A stretch of 64,000 bases of DNA from CAWJPW01 sp963844845. Its GTDB lineage: Bacteria; Acidobacteriota; Thermoanaerobaculia; Thermoanaerobaculales; Sulfomarinibacteraceae. The notes under the pieces are model-generated. The model was not told where the DNA came from. It made no database searches and saw nothing but the letters and a program-made list of their open reading frames with translations. Shown one piece after another: positions 29,058 through 37,696 of the stretch. The translations under genes were made by a program, and so were the position numbers. Within the stretch, counting starts at the first letter, position 1; every line of letters begins with the position of its first letter. The stretch is from contig CAWJPW010000008.1 in NCBI GenBank assembly GCA_963844845.1, positions 248,001 through 312,000 on the forward strand, read 5' to 3'.

Positions 29058-30136
29058 GCATCCCGCGAGCCCTGTTCGTTCCGCTTGTCGCCCTCGCCAC
29101 CGTGGCGGCCGCGGGCTGCCACCAGGCGACCGAGCACGCCGAGCTGAACCTCCAGCCGATCACGGCCACCGTCACCCCGGTCGAGCGCATGGACGCCACG
29201 AGGAGCATCGACGTCTACGGCATCGTCCAGCCGGCACGCCAGTCGATGCTGTCGAGCCGGGTGATGGGGCCGGTGGTGGCGGTGAACGTGGAGGCCGGTG
29301 ACACCGTGGCCAAGGGCGCCCCACTGCTGAAGATCGAGCCGCAGACGATTCAGGGGCAGGTGTCCCAGGCCAAGGGCGCCCTCGCCCAGGCCCAGGCGGG
29401 CCTGGCGCTGGCGCAGAAGAACTACTCCCGGTATGAAGCGCTGCACCAGGAAAAGGCGGCCTCGGACCTCGAGCTGGACATGGCCAAGATGCAGCTCGAC
29501 CAGGCCCAGGCCGCCGTGGATCAGGCCAAAGGCGCCGTGTCCTCGGCGTCGTCGGTGGCCGACGAGGCCGTGGTGCGGGCGCCCTTCCCCGCCCGCGTCG
29601 TCCAGAAGCTCGTGGAGGTGGGCGACATGGCCGCTCCGGGCCGCCCCCTGATGCGGGTGGAGTCGTTGTCCGGCCGCACCATGTGGCTCACCGTGCGTGA
29701 GGCCGACATCGGCCGTGTCGCGGTGGGGCAGAGCCTGGAGGTGCGCTTCGACAGCAAACCCGACCTCGGCACCGTCACCGGGACGGTGAGCGAGATTATG
29801 CCGGCAGCCGATCCCGCCACCCATACCTTCACCGTCAAGGTGGCCCTGCCCGACCGGCTCGAACTCAGGTCCGGGCTCTCCGGGCGCGCCGTGATCCAGG
29901 GCGATGAGGTGAGCCGACTGGTGATCCCGGCCCAGGCGGTGTTCCAGCGGGGCGGCCTCCAGCTCGTCGTGATCCGCGCCGCCGACGGCACCGCCCGCAC
30001 CCTGGCGGTGACCACCGGCGCCGCCCTGCCCGGCGGCCGGGTCGAGGTGCTTTCGGGCCTCGACGGCGGTGAACAGGTCGTCGTCGACCCGCCCGGCCCG
30101 GTGGCGGACGGGACCCCCGTGGAGGTGGCCTCATGA
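29054..30136 (+). CDS. RND efflux periplasmic adaptor subunit
   Basis: 360 residues; N-terminal lipoprotein-type signal (ATVAAAGC, Cys near 22). The barrel-sandwich hybrid halves are VVAVNVEAGDTVAKGAPLLKIE and the matching APFPARVVQKLVEVGDMAAPGRPL. Between them is an Ala/Gln-rich helical hairpin (about 95-165). Beta-barrel and membrane-proximal domains follow. It bridges the inner-membrane RND pump and the TolC-like duct. The overlap with both neighbours indicates strict co-translation. The substrate is not evident. Confidence 0.92.
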   Translation: MSIPRALFVPLVALATVAAAGCHQATEHAELNLQPITATVTPVERMDATRSIDVYGIVQPARQSMLSSRVMGPVVAVNVEAGDTVAKGAPLLKIEPQTIQGQVSQAKGALAQAQAGLALAQKNYSRYEALHQEKAASDLELDMAKMQLDQAQAAVDQAKGAVSSASSVADEAVVRAPFPARVVQKLVEVGDMAAPGRPLMRVESLSGRTMWLTVREADIGRVAVGQSLEVRFDSKPDLGTVTGTVSEIMPAADPATHTFTVKVALPDRLELRSGLSGRAVIQGDEVSRLVIPAQAVFQRGGLQLVVIRAADGTARTLAVTTGAALPGGRVEVLSGLDGGEQVVVDPPGPVADGTPVEVAS

Positions 30137-33100
30137 GCGAGCGCGAGCCCTTCGACACCCGTCCGGGCGCCGAGGGGGCGGACGCCCGCCAGGAGGCCGA
30201 GCTGGCCCGCCGCCAGGCGCTGCGCCTGAAGATGACGCGGCGGCCGCTGGGCGCCTCGGGGCGCATCGCCAAGGCGTTCCTGCACTCCAAGCTGACGCCC
30301 CTCGTGGTGGTCTTCTCGCTGCTGCTCGGTGGCTTTGCGGTGATGATCACGCCGCGCGAGGAGGAGCCGCAGATCAAGGTGCCGATGATCGACGTCATGG
30401 TGGGCTACCCCGGAGCCACCGCCGAAGAGGTGGAGCACCGCGCAGTGGCTCCCCTGGAGAAGCTGCTCTACGAGATCCCCAACGTGGAGTACATCTACTC
30501 TACCTCGCAGCCCTCGGGCGGCCTCGTCATCGTCCGCTTCGTGGTGGGCACCGACCCCGACCAGGCGGTGGTCCGCGTGCAGTCCAAGATCGCCTCGGCC
30601 GCCGACCAGATGCCCGAGGGCATGCTCCCGCCGGTGGTCAAGCCGCGAACCATCGACGACGTCCCGGTGGCCGCCTATACCCTGTGGAGCGATCAGATGG
30701 GCCCCATGGGCCTGCGCCAGGTGGCCGACGAGCTCAAGGAGGAGCTCTCGCGCCACCCCCGCGCCGCCCAGGTGTCGGTCCTCGGGGGACAGCGCCACGT
30801 CATCCGGGTCCGCTTCGACCGTGACCGCCTGGGTGCCTTCAACACGTCGATCCTACAGGCATACAAGGCGCTGCAAGGCTTCAACTGGCGCCTTCCCGCC
30901 GGCACCGCCGACGCCGACAACACCGAGGTCCAGGTGGACGTCGGCCGTTTCCTCAAGGACAGTGACGATGTCGGCAGCGTGGTGATCGGTGTCTACGACG
31001 GCCGGCCCGTCTACCTGCGGGACGTCGCCACCGTCATCGACGGCCCCGAGGAGCCCGCCGACTATGTCTGGATGGGGAGCGGCCCGGCCGCCGCCGCCAA
31101 GGGTCTCTCGGGCCCCGGGATCGACGCCCCCGCGGTGACCGTCGCGGTGGCCAAGAAACCCGGCACCAACGCGGTTGAGCTGGTCCGTGACCTGGACGCC
31201 CGCATCGCCGCCCTCAAGGGACGCCTGATCCCCTCCAACGTCAACGTCACCAAGACCCGCGACTACGGCTTCACCGCCAACGAGAAATCCTCCGAGCTCA
31301 TCGACCACATGGGGATCGCCACCCTGGCGGTGGTGATCCTCCTGGGGATCGCGCTGGGCCGGCGCGAGGCGGCGGTGGTGGCGGTGGCGGTGCCGGTCAC
31401 CCTCGCCCTCACCCTGGCGGCGTCATACTTCTTCGGCTACACCCTGAATCGGGTGACGCTGTTCGCCCTCATCTTCGCCATCGGCATCCTCGTCGACGAC
31501 GCAATCGTAGTGGTGGAAAACATCCACCGCCACTACGAGCTCAAGTGGGCGCATCCACGTCTTGCCACGGTCTATGCCGTAGACGAGGTGGGCAATCCCA
31601 CCATTCTGGCAACCTTCACGGTCATCGCCGCCCTGCTGCCGCTGGCCTTCGTGTCCGGGCTCATGGGTCCCTACATGCGCCCGATCCCCATCAACGCGTC
31701 CGCGGCGATGCTCTTCTCGCTCTTCGTGGCCTTCATCATCTCCCCCTGGCTCACCTTCAAGCTCTTCCACCGCAAGGCCGAGGCAGAGTTCGAGGAGACG
31801 GGTCACGGGCCGGACGCGGAGACCCCCGAGGAGACCAGGCTACACCGGATCTATGCCCGCGTCATGGAGCCCCTGCTGGAGTCACGGGGCCGGCGCTACG
31901 CCTTCCTCGGCCTCGTGTGCGTCCTTCTGCTGGCGTCGGTGGCCAGTGTCTTCATGCGCTTCGTAACGGTCAAGATGCTCCCCTACGACAACAAGTCGGA
32001 GCTGCAGGTGGTCATCGACGCGCCCGAAGGCTCGACCCTGGAGGCAACCAACGCGGCGGCGCGGGACATTGCGTCGGTGTTCCGAACCCTGCCGCAGGTC
32101 ACCGACTACCAGGTCTACGTGGGCACCTCGGCGCCGTTCAACTTCAACGGCCTGGTACGACACTACTACCTGCGCTCCGGCGCTAGCGTCGCCGACATCC
32201 AGGTGAACCTGGTGGACAAGCACAGCCGGAGCGTGGAGTCGCACCAGCTCGCCAAGGAGATTCGCAAGCTGGTGACGCCCATCGGCGAACGGCACGGGGT
32301 CAACGTCAAGGTCACCGAGGTACCGCCGGGGCCGCCGGTGCTGTCCACCATGGTGGCGGAGATCTACGGACCCACATTCGAAGGACGCAAGAAGGTCGCC
32401 GAGCAGGTGCGCTCGGTGTTCGAGAGCACCGACGGCGTGGTGGACGTGGACTGGTTCGTGGAGAACCCCGGACCGGCCTGGGACCTCACCGTCGACCGCG
32501 AGAAGGCGATCCGCTCCGGCATCACACCAGAGCAGGTGGTGCGCACGCTACGGGTGGCGCTGGCCGGCGCCGACGCCGGCCTCGTCCACCTTCCCACCGC
32601 ACGGGAGCCCGTGCCCATCGTCCTGCGCCTCGACCGGGCTCAGCGCTCGCATGTGGACGACCTGCTCCAGCTCTCGGTACACGCCGGCAACGGCCGTATG
32701 GTACCGCTGGCGGAGCTTGTCCACGTCGCCCCCGCCAGTCGCGAGCAGTTCCGCTATCACAAGAACCTGCAGCCGGTGACCTATGTGGTCGGAGAGGTTG
32801 CCGGGAGCGCCGAGTCTCCGGTGTACGCGATCCTCAACATGCGCCACCGCATCGAGGACATCGTGACCCCGCTGGGGAAGAAGCTCGACGTCATCTCCAC
32901 CCATCTGCCCAGCGACCACACCCGCTACATCATGAAGTGGGACGGCGAGTGGCAGATCACCTACGAGGTCTTCCGCGACATGGGCATCGCCTTCGGGGTC
33001 GTGATGGTCCTCATCTACGTGCTGGTGGTGGGCTGGTTCCGCTCCTTCGTGACCCCGCTCATCATCATGGCGCCCATCCCCCTGACACTCATCGGAATCC

Positions 33101-33483
33101 TGCCTGCACACGGGCTCTTCCACGTGTTCTTCACCGCCACCTCGATGATCGGGTTCATCGCCCTGGCCGGGGTCATCGTGCGCAACTCCATCCTGCTGGT
33201 GGACTTCATCAACCTCGAGTTGGAGGCGGGCGAGGACCTTGAGGCGGCGGTGGTGCGCGCCGGAGCGGTGCGCTTCCGGCCCATCGTTCTCACCGCGGCG
33301 GCGCTCGTGGTGGGCGGCGCCGTGATCCTCCTCGATCCCATCTTCCAGGGGCTCGCGGTGGCTCTCATCTCCGGCGTCGTCGTCGCCACCGTTCTCACGC
33401 TGGTGGTGATACCGCTGCTCTACTTCATGTACCTCAGCACCGTCGGCCCCGAGAAGGTGATCGACGAAAGCCCGGAGGAGTGA
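30133..33483 (+). CDS. RND-family efflux permease
   Basis: 1116 residues, a proton-driven inner-membrane pump of the AcrB/CusA superfamily. It has the expected twelve transmembrane segments and two large periplasmic loops. The first loop begins PREEEPQIKVP and GYPGATAEEVEHRAVAPLE. TM4 holds the proton-relay acidic pair in GILVDDAIVVVENIHRH, and TM11-12 has GVIVRNSILLVDFINLELE. The TM4 motif lacks the DFG..VD form of heavy-metal HME pumps, yet the two small genes that follow are usual companions of metal-linked RND pumps, so substrate class is open. It overlaps its neighbours on both sides. Confidence 0.93.
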   Translation: MSEREPFDTRPGAEGADARQEAELARRQALRLKMTRRPLGASGRIAKAFLHSKLTPLVVVFSLLLGGFAVMITPREEEPQIKVPMIDVMVGYPGATAEEVEHRAVAPLEKLLYEIPNVEYIYSTSQPSGGLVIVRFVVGTDPDQAVVRVQSKIASAADQMPEGMLPPVVKPRTIDDVPVAAYTLWSDQMGPMGLRQVADELKEELSRHPRAAQVSVLGGQRHVIRVRFDRDRLGAFNTSILQAYKALQGFNWRLPAGTADADNTEVQVDVGRFLKDSDDVGSVVIGVYDGRPVYLRDVATVIDGPEEPADYVWMGSGPAAAAKGLSGPGIDAPAVTVAVAKKPGTNAVELVRDLDARIAALKGRLIPSNVNVTKTRDYGFTANEKSSELIDHMGIATLAVVILLGIALGRREAAVVAVAVPVTLALTLAASYFFGYTLNRVTLFALIFAIGILVDDAIVVVENIHRHYELKWAHPRLATVYAVDEVGNPTILATFTVIAALLPLAFVSGLMGPYMRPIPINASAAMLFSLFVAFIISPWLTFKLFHRKAEAEFEETGHGPDAETPEETRLHRIYARVMEPLLESRGRRYAFLGLVCVLLLASVASVFMRFVTVKMLPYDNKSELQVVIDAPEGSTLEATNAAARDIASVFRTLPQVTDYQVYVGTSAPFNFNGLVRHYYLRSGASVADIQVNLVDKHSRSVESHQLAKEIRKLVTPIGERHGVNVKVTEVPPGPPVLSTMVAEIYGPTFEGRKKVAEQVRSVFESTDGVVDVDWFVENPGPAWDLTVDREKAIRSGITPEQVVRTLRVALAGADAGLVHLPTAREPVPIVLRLDRAQRSHVDDLLQLSVHAGNGRMVPLAELVHVAPASREQFRYHKNLQPVTYVVGEVAGSAESPVYAILNMRHRIEDIVTPLGKKLDVISTHLPSDHTRYIMKWDGEWQITYEVFRDMGIAFGVVMVLIYVLVVGWFRSFVTPLIIMAPIPLTLIGILPAHGLFHVFFTATSMIGFIALAGVIVRNSILLVDFINLELEAGEDLEAAVVRAGAVRFRPIVLTAAALVVGGAVILLDPIFQGLAVALISGVVVATVLTLVVIPLLYFMYLSTVGPEKVIDESPEE

Positions 33484-33737
33484 TGAGCTCCGCCGACACC
33501 TACCGCGACTTGGAGGCATCCATGACCGTCAACGAAGCTCTGCGCGCCATGGCCGGTTTCGTGATCCTGCTGTCCCTCGCCCTGGGTCACTGGGTGAGCC
33601 CGAACTGGTACCTGCTCACCGCCTTCGTGGGTCTCAACCTCCTGCAGTCGGCGTTCACGCGGTGGTGCCCCGCAATGGCGATCTTCCGCAAGCTCGGGCT
33701 GCGCGACGACGCGGCGCGGGTGCGGGACGCGGCGTGA
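33483..33737 (+). CDS. DUF2892 (YgaP-like) small membrane protein
   Basis: 84 residues; the ATG overlaps the RND stop (TGATG). A later ATG at 33522 is also possible. It has two hydrophobic segments (MAGFVILLSLALGHWV and NWYLLTAFVGLNLLQSAF) followed by WCPAMAIFRKLGLRD. The short two-helix form with a C-terminal Cys-Pro is the DUF2892 family, known as the membrane part of YgaP. It occurs beside RND pump genes in other genomes. Its role is unknown. Confidence 0.85.
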   Translation: MSSADTYRDLEASMTVNEALRAMAGFVILLSLALGHWVSPNWYLLTAFVGLNLLQSAFTRWCPAMAIFRKLGLRDDAARVRDAA

Positions 33738-33744
33738 GGGCGCC

Positions 33745-34029
33745 ATGAAGCTGCTGATGATCATCGTTGAGAGTGAGCACAAGGAGGAGCTCGAGGTCAT
33801 CCTTGGGCGCCACGAGGTGGTTGGCTACACCGAGATTCCCCAGGTCCACGGCCACGGCGAGAGCGGTTTCCGCATGGGCTCGGCCGCCTTCCCCAAGACC
33901 TCGAGTCTGATCTTCACGGTCATTCCCGCCAGCACGCTCGACGAGCTGGTGGCGGACATCACGCGCCACTGCGCGGCGTGCATGGAGAAGATGAAGATGA
34001 TCGTCTGGGGGGTCGAGCAGGTGCTTTGA
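33745..34029 (+). CDS. PII-like protein (PII-NG-type) of the efflux operon
   Basis: 94 residues with a ferredoxin-like beta-alpha-beta fold: MKLLMIIVESEHKEELEVIL, then a short loop in place of the long uridylylated T-loop, and SSLIFTVIPASTLDELVADITRHC. It resembles the PII-NG group, PII-superfamily proteins encoded with metal-efflux RND pumps. An unusual HCAACMEKM near residues 72-80 places His and two Cys together and could bind a metal (inference). It starts 7 bp after the DUF2892 gene and closes the five-gene operon. Confidence 0.8.
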   Translation: MKLLMIIVESEHKEELEVILGRHEVVGYTEIPQVHGHGESGFRMGSAAFPKTSSLIFTVIPASTLDELVADITRHCAACMEKMKMIVWGVEQVL

Positions 34030-34300
34030 GAAGTCCCTCGCCGACCCTATCCCCAACGCACCTCGCAGTCGCGAGAGGCGCGAGGTGAGGGATCACCCGG
34101 GCGCCTGCTCGTGGGAGCCGCGTCTGAGGCGCCCAGGGGCACCAAACGCCGGCGTCGAGTCGGCCTGGCCGGGGTCGGGCGACGCGGCCCGGGGTACGCG
34201 TCGCGGCGCACCGAGGCGGCCTCCCGGATCAGGAGGGCTCGGATGTTTCGGTCGCGTCCTGGTGTCGGTCCCGGCTCCCGGCCGGGGGGTTGGGGACGGC
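34030..34300. other. Structured GC-rich intergenic region, no gene recognised
   Basis: This 271-bp stretch, between the PII-like gene and the 29-residue ORF on the other strand, holds several stable fold-backs: CACCTCGC...GCGAGGTG (about 34060-34085), GGGCGCCT...AGGCGCCC (about 34099-34134) and GCCTCC...GGAGGGC. An outer CCCCAAC (about 34053) may pair with GTTGGGG (about 34289). It could contain the terminators of the two convergent transcripts or a structured RNA. No clean terminator is visible. Confidence 0.45.
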
Positions 34301-34390
34301 TCAGGTGGGCACCCCGAGACGAGGCAGCAGCCAGTACTGGACGGCGACCCAACCCACGACCATCGCGCCGAGCATGAGGGCGTCAGACAC
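34301..34390 (-). CDS. 29-residue single-helix membrane peptide downstream of rubrerythrin
   Basis: A GTG start at 34390 and TGA at 34301-34303 enclose 29 codons. The start is 4 bp after the rubrerythrin TAG, and a TAGGAG ribosome-binding site overlaps that stop codon, so translation is probably coupled. The peptide begins VSDALMLGAMVVGW, has one hydrophobic helix of about 16 residues and ends LLPRLGVPT. The composition and tight spacing argue for a real gene; function is unknown. It lies too close to its neighbour and is too short for standard gene calling. Confidence 0.6.
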   Translation of the reverse strand: MSDALMLGAMVVGWVAVQYWLLPRLGVPT

Positions 34391-34394
34391 GCTC

Positions 34395-34847
34395 CTACAC
34401 TCCTTCCAGGACGACGTCGTCGTACTCCGACTCGAAACGCTGCTTGTGGCGGATCTCCTCCTGAGCGAGGCCGCGGAAGAGGTTCACCAGGCCCGGCTCG
34501 GTGACCGACGCTGCGAGGTCGGAGTAGAGGCGATAGGCTGCCTCTTCGGCCTTCATGGCGTAGAGGAGGCCGCGCTGGTACGTCATCCCCACCTCGGGCT
34601 GCACCTCGACCAGGTACTCAGACATGTGGAGGTGCTCCACGCTGCCTTCGGGCAGGGGCGCGGTGTCACCGGCCTGGATCGACTCCAGGCGGGCGCGGTG
34701 ACCATCCTCCTGGGCCGCGAACGCGAGGAACGCCTCGCGCATCCCGGGGCGCGTCACCTCGTCGGCCAGCGTCCGGTAGAGCTGGGCGGCCTCGACCTCC
34801 CTCGAGATGGCGAAGTCGAGCACGGCCTTTACCGAATCGAACTTCAT
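34395..34847 (-). CDS. Rubrerythrin-like ferritin-family protein
   Basis: 150 residues forming a four-helix bundle. Two E..(28-30)..E..H motifs supply a diiron site: REVEAAQLYRTLAD with AAQEDGHRARLE, and KAEEAAYRLYSDLA with AQEEIRHKQRFE. There is no rubredoxin domain, so it is an erythrin-like form. Family members reduce peroxide or handle iron in anaerobes and microaerophiles. A TTGACA/GAATCT promoter with 17-bp spacing lies 42 bp upstream. It is followed by the 29-residue peptide gene. Confidence 0.85.
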   Translation of the reverse strand: MKFDSVKAVLDFAISREVEAAQLYRTLADEVTRPGMREAFLAFAAQEDGHRARLESIQAGDTAPLPEGSVEHLHMSEYLVEVQPEVGMTYQRGLLYAMKAEEAAYRLYSDLAASVTEPGLVNLFRGLAQEEIRHKQRFESEYDDVVLEGV

Positions 34848-34888
34848 GGCTGCCTCCTCGGGCGGGCGCTCGCGCGCGCCGCACGGTC

Positions 34889-34917
34889 AGATTCTCCGAA
34901 GCCGTCGCTGCTGTCAA
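34889..34917 (-). promoter_or_regulatory. Likely promoter of the rubrerythrin gene
   Basis: Minus strand: TTGACA (34917-34912), 17-bp spacer, GAATCT (34894-34889). Confidence 0.5.
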
Positions 34918-34978
34918 CGGCGGCAGAGTGGCGGCGAGCAGGGGCCGCTTCCCGGCGGTCGCGGCCCCTACCGCTCGT

Positions 34979-36433
34979 CTACTCGGTCAGGTTGAGCTCC
35001 ACATCCTGCTCGTGCGTGGCGCCCGAGACCGGGTCCTTGACGGTAAAGCGCAGCGTGTAGGGCCCGGTCTGCGGCAGACCCGACAGGGTGATGGAGGTGG
35101 CGTAGATCCAAAGATCGTCGGCGATCCGCGCGAGCCGCACCGGGGCGGTGAACGGAGCACCGAGACGCTTGCCGTCGCGGTAGATCTTGATGGTGACCTT
35201 GAGCTCGGGCTCGCCCGTCGACGGGGCCCCAGGGCGGACAACGTAGCCGAAGTACGAAAGGTCACGGGCCTTGCTCACCATTCCGGTTGCGCTGGGGACG
35301 AGGTGCAGGGGGCCGAAATGGAAGGCGGCCCCCATGGGCTGCCCGGCCTCCTGCATGACGGTGGATCCCGTCCACAAGGGCGACAGCCAGGTACCCTCAC
35401 CAGGGATCTCCGGGATCGTGGCCTTCACGGAGGTGGTGAGCACAGGCTTCCCGGCAGCGGCACCCACCAGCGCGACCTCGTAGTCACCAGCCAGAAGCGG
35501 GAACGACAGCTGGTAGGCGGTGGCGCCGGGCAGGCTGAGGGGATCGGGGGTCACCTCAAAGGTGGAGGCCACCTCGCCGGAGCCGTCCTTGACCTCACCC
35601 GCGATGAGGTCGAGCTTGGGCGCATCGGCGGGGAGTTGGAGTTCAAGCCACAGCGGACGGTGCACCGCGTCGGCCACACCCGGTGTGGCCAGGACCGCAA
35701 GCTTCGCGTTCAGGGGAAGGTCAGCCAGTCCCAGCCAAGCCAAGTGGCTCGCGCTGGCCGGCTGGGCCCCGGGGATGGCCGCCGGCTTGGGGACCTCCTG
35801 GAGGCCGGGGTGGAGGAGAAGGACCTCAGGAGCGTCGCTGAGCACGCGCACCGCCATGGGGCTGTAGCGACTGGAGCGGTCGAGAGTGAAGTCGTTCGTG
35901 CCCTTCTTCCGCTCGTAGAAGAGGAAGAGGAGCTGCGATCCGCGGACCTTGAGGCCCTCCGGGAGCAGGGCAGGATCGTAGAGCCAGAGCTGGGCGTTGG
36001 CGCGGACCTCCTCGGTCCCGGCTCCAGCGCTGCCGCGCTCGCTCATCCGCTCCACCGTCTCGGTCGGGGCGCGGTTCTCGATCTTCTGGGGGAATCCAAG
36101 GAGAATCAGAACCTTGCCACGATCGGTAACTGCACCACGGGTATCGTCGGTGGCGAAGTTGTCATCCGCGTACTTCACCCTGCGGTCGAACTCCGCCTTG
36201 AACTGGTTGCCCGGGACGTCGGGCTGGGGGTCGCGCCGGGCCCAGAACAGGGCGATGAAGTCGCGGGCGGCGGCGTCGGTGTTGATCGAGCTCCAGGTGC
36301 TCTCCTCCGACGTGGTGAGGAGGAAGCCGGCCGGGCCAGAAGCCCACCCGGCGAGATCGGGGCTGAGCGCAGCCGCCGCCGGCAGCGCGAGGGTGACGGC
36401 GACGGCCGCCGCGAGGATGTGTCGTGCACGCAT
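34979..36433 (-). CDS. GWxTD-domain secreted protein
   Basis: 484 residues from the ATG at 36433 (GGAGG upstream; other starts extend it by 21). A signal peptide ends near AAAALS (residue 22). The GWxTD-type domain is seen in FIALFWARRDPQPDVPGNQF, the FDRRVKYADDNF stretch and RGAVTDRGKVLILLGFP, although the canonical W-x-T-D is degenerate. The remainder is beta-rich with Ig-like strands. Such proteins are common and uncharacterised in Acidobacteriota and Bacteroidota-like lineages. It appears monocistronic. Confidence 0.8.
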   Translation of the reverse strand: MRARHILAAAVAVTLALPAAAALSPDLAGWASGPAGFLLTTSEESTWSSINTDAAARDFIALFWARRDPQPDVPGNQFKAEFDRRVKYADDNFATDDTRGAVTDRGKVLILLGFPQKIENRAPTETVERMSERGSAGAGTEEVRANAQLWLYDPALLPEGLKVRGSQLLFLFYERKKGTNDFTLDRSSRYSPMAVRVLSDAPEVLLLHPGLQEVPKPAAIPGAQPASASHLAWLGLADLPLNAKLAVLATPGVADAVHRPLWLELQLPADAPKLDLIAGEVKDGSGEVASTFEVTPDPLSLPGATAYQLSFPLLAGDYEVALVGAAAGKPVLTTSVKATIPEIPGEGTWLSPLWTGSTVMQEAGQPMGAAFHFGPLHLVPSATGMVSKARDLSYFGYVVRPGAPSTGEPELKVTIKIYRDGKRLGAPFTAPVRLARIADDLWIYATSITLSGLPQTGPYTLRFTVKDPVSGATHEQDVELNLTE

Positions 36434-36562
36434 GGGAATGCCTCCTTGTGAGCTCGGGCGCCGCAGGACACCCGAGTGGCGAGGGTAGCACAGCAAAGCT
36501 GAACCTCTCCCCCACCGCTTCCTTTGGGCGCCTCTCCTCTCCCGCTCTTTCCCCCTAGTCCG

Positions 36563-37696
36563 TTAGCGCAGCCAGTGGCCCACCGCGACACCAACGAAGT
36601 TCGCCACCGCGTAACCCAGGGTACCGCAGAGCACGGCGGGGATGACCAGCCCGTTCCAGCGGCGCGCGACCGCCATGGCGGCGGCCGTGGTGGGGCCCCC
36701 CATGTTCGCGTTGGAGGCGATCACGACCTCGGCAAGATCCAACCGGAAAACGCGGCCGGCCACGAGGATTGTGAGGAGGTGGATCGTGAGGATGGCGGCG
36801 GCGAAGACGAAGAGCACCGGCCCCACCCGCAGCACAACCGGGATGTTGGCCGAGGCCCCGATGGTGGCGAAGAAGATCTGCATGAGGAGGACACCGAGCT
36901 GCTCGCCGCCCTCGAGTGCGGCGAGGGCGCGGGGGAAGGGGGTCGCGAGCAGGACTGCCAGCGCCGTAAGCATGAGGATTCCGGTGCCGTTCCACCCCGT
37001 CCAGCCCTCCAGCGCGAACCCGGTGGCGCACACGACCGCCGCCAGTGCAAGGGCGCCGGCCATCCCCGTCAGAGTCGCCGGACGGGTCTCCCAGTAGGAC
37101 TCGGCCGGCCCCTCGGTTTCGATCCCCGGGCGCCGGCGGTAGCGTCGGCGCAGCCAGCTGATCGATGGTAGCGCGAAGAGCAGCAGGAAGTAGAGGGTCA
37201 TGACCAGGTTGTCGGCGGCCACCCCGGCCGCCAGGAGATCGCCGGAGCGGAGGTCCAAGGCCTTTGCGACCGCCGCGTAGTTCATCGAGCCGCCCACGTA
37301 GGTGGCGCAGAAGATCCCTGCCAGCTTCCAGCCCTCCTCACCGAGGGGAATCAGCCGGAAGGCCACAATGGTGCCGATCACTGTTCCCACCGCACCGGCG
37401 CCAAAGGCGACGAGCGTCGGGCCAGCTTCGCGCAGTATGCGTCGGAGGTCGGCGCGAAGGAGCAGCAGGGGGATCGCCAACGGCACCAGATAGGACCAGA
37501 CGACGTCGTAGGCCGGGGCCGATGGGGGGATCACACGAATGTTGGAGAGAATGAAGGTGGCGGCGATGGCAATCACTGCACCGGAGACCCGTGCTCCCCA
37601 TCGCGTGCGCTCGGCCCACAGCCCGAATGCCGCAGCCGAGATGAGCACTGCCCACAGGGCCCAGTGGCTACCGGCTGGAATGAGGCTCTGTCCCAC
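36563..37696 (-). CDS. DUF819-family integral membrane protein
   Basis: About 377 residues if translation starts at the GTG at 37696, which fits the usual family length; the frame stays open upstream into an MFS relic. Roughly ten hydrophobic segments, with conserved YLVPLAIPLLLLRADLRRILREAGPTL, FCATYVGGSMNYAAVAKAL and the C-terminal ASNANMGGPTTAAAMA. The family (YjcL-like) is a predicted transporter of unknown substrate. No strong ribosome-binding site precedes the GTG, so initiation within the upstream open frame is possible. See the MFS pseudogene entry. Confidence 0.82.
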   Translation of the reverse strand: MGQSLIPAGSHWALWAVLISAAAFGLWAERTRWGARVSGAVIAIAATFILSNIRVIPPSAPAYDVVWSYLVPLAIPLLLLRADLRRILREAGPTLVAFGAGAVGTVIGTIVAFRLIPLGEEGWKLAGIFCATYVGGSMNYAAVAKALDLRSGDLLAAGVAADNLVMTLYFLLLFALPSISWLRRRYRRRPGIETEGPAESYWETRPATLTGMAGALALAAVVCATGFALEGWTGWNGTGILMLTALAVLLATPFPRALAALEGGEQLGVLLMQIFFATIGASANIPVVLRVGPVLFVFAAAILTIHLLTILVAGRVFRLDLAEVVIASNANMGGPTTAAAMAVARRWNGLVIPAVLCGTLGYAVANFVGVAVGHWLR

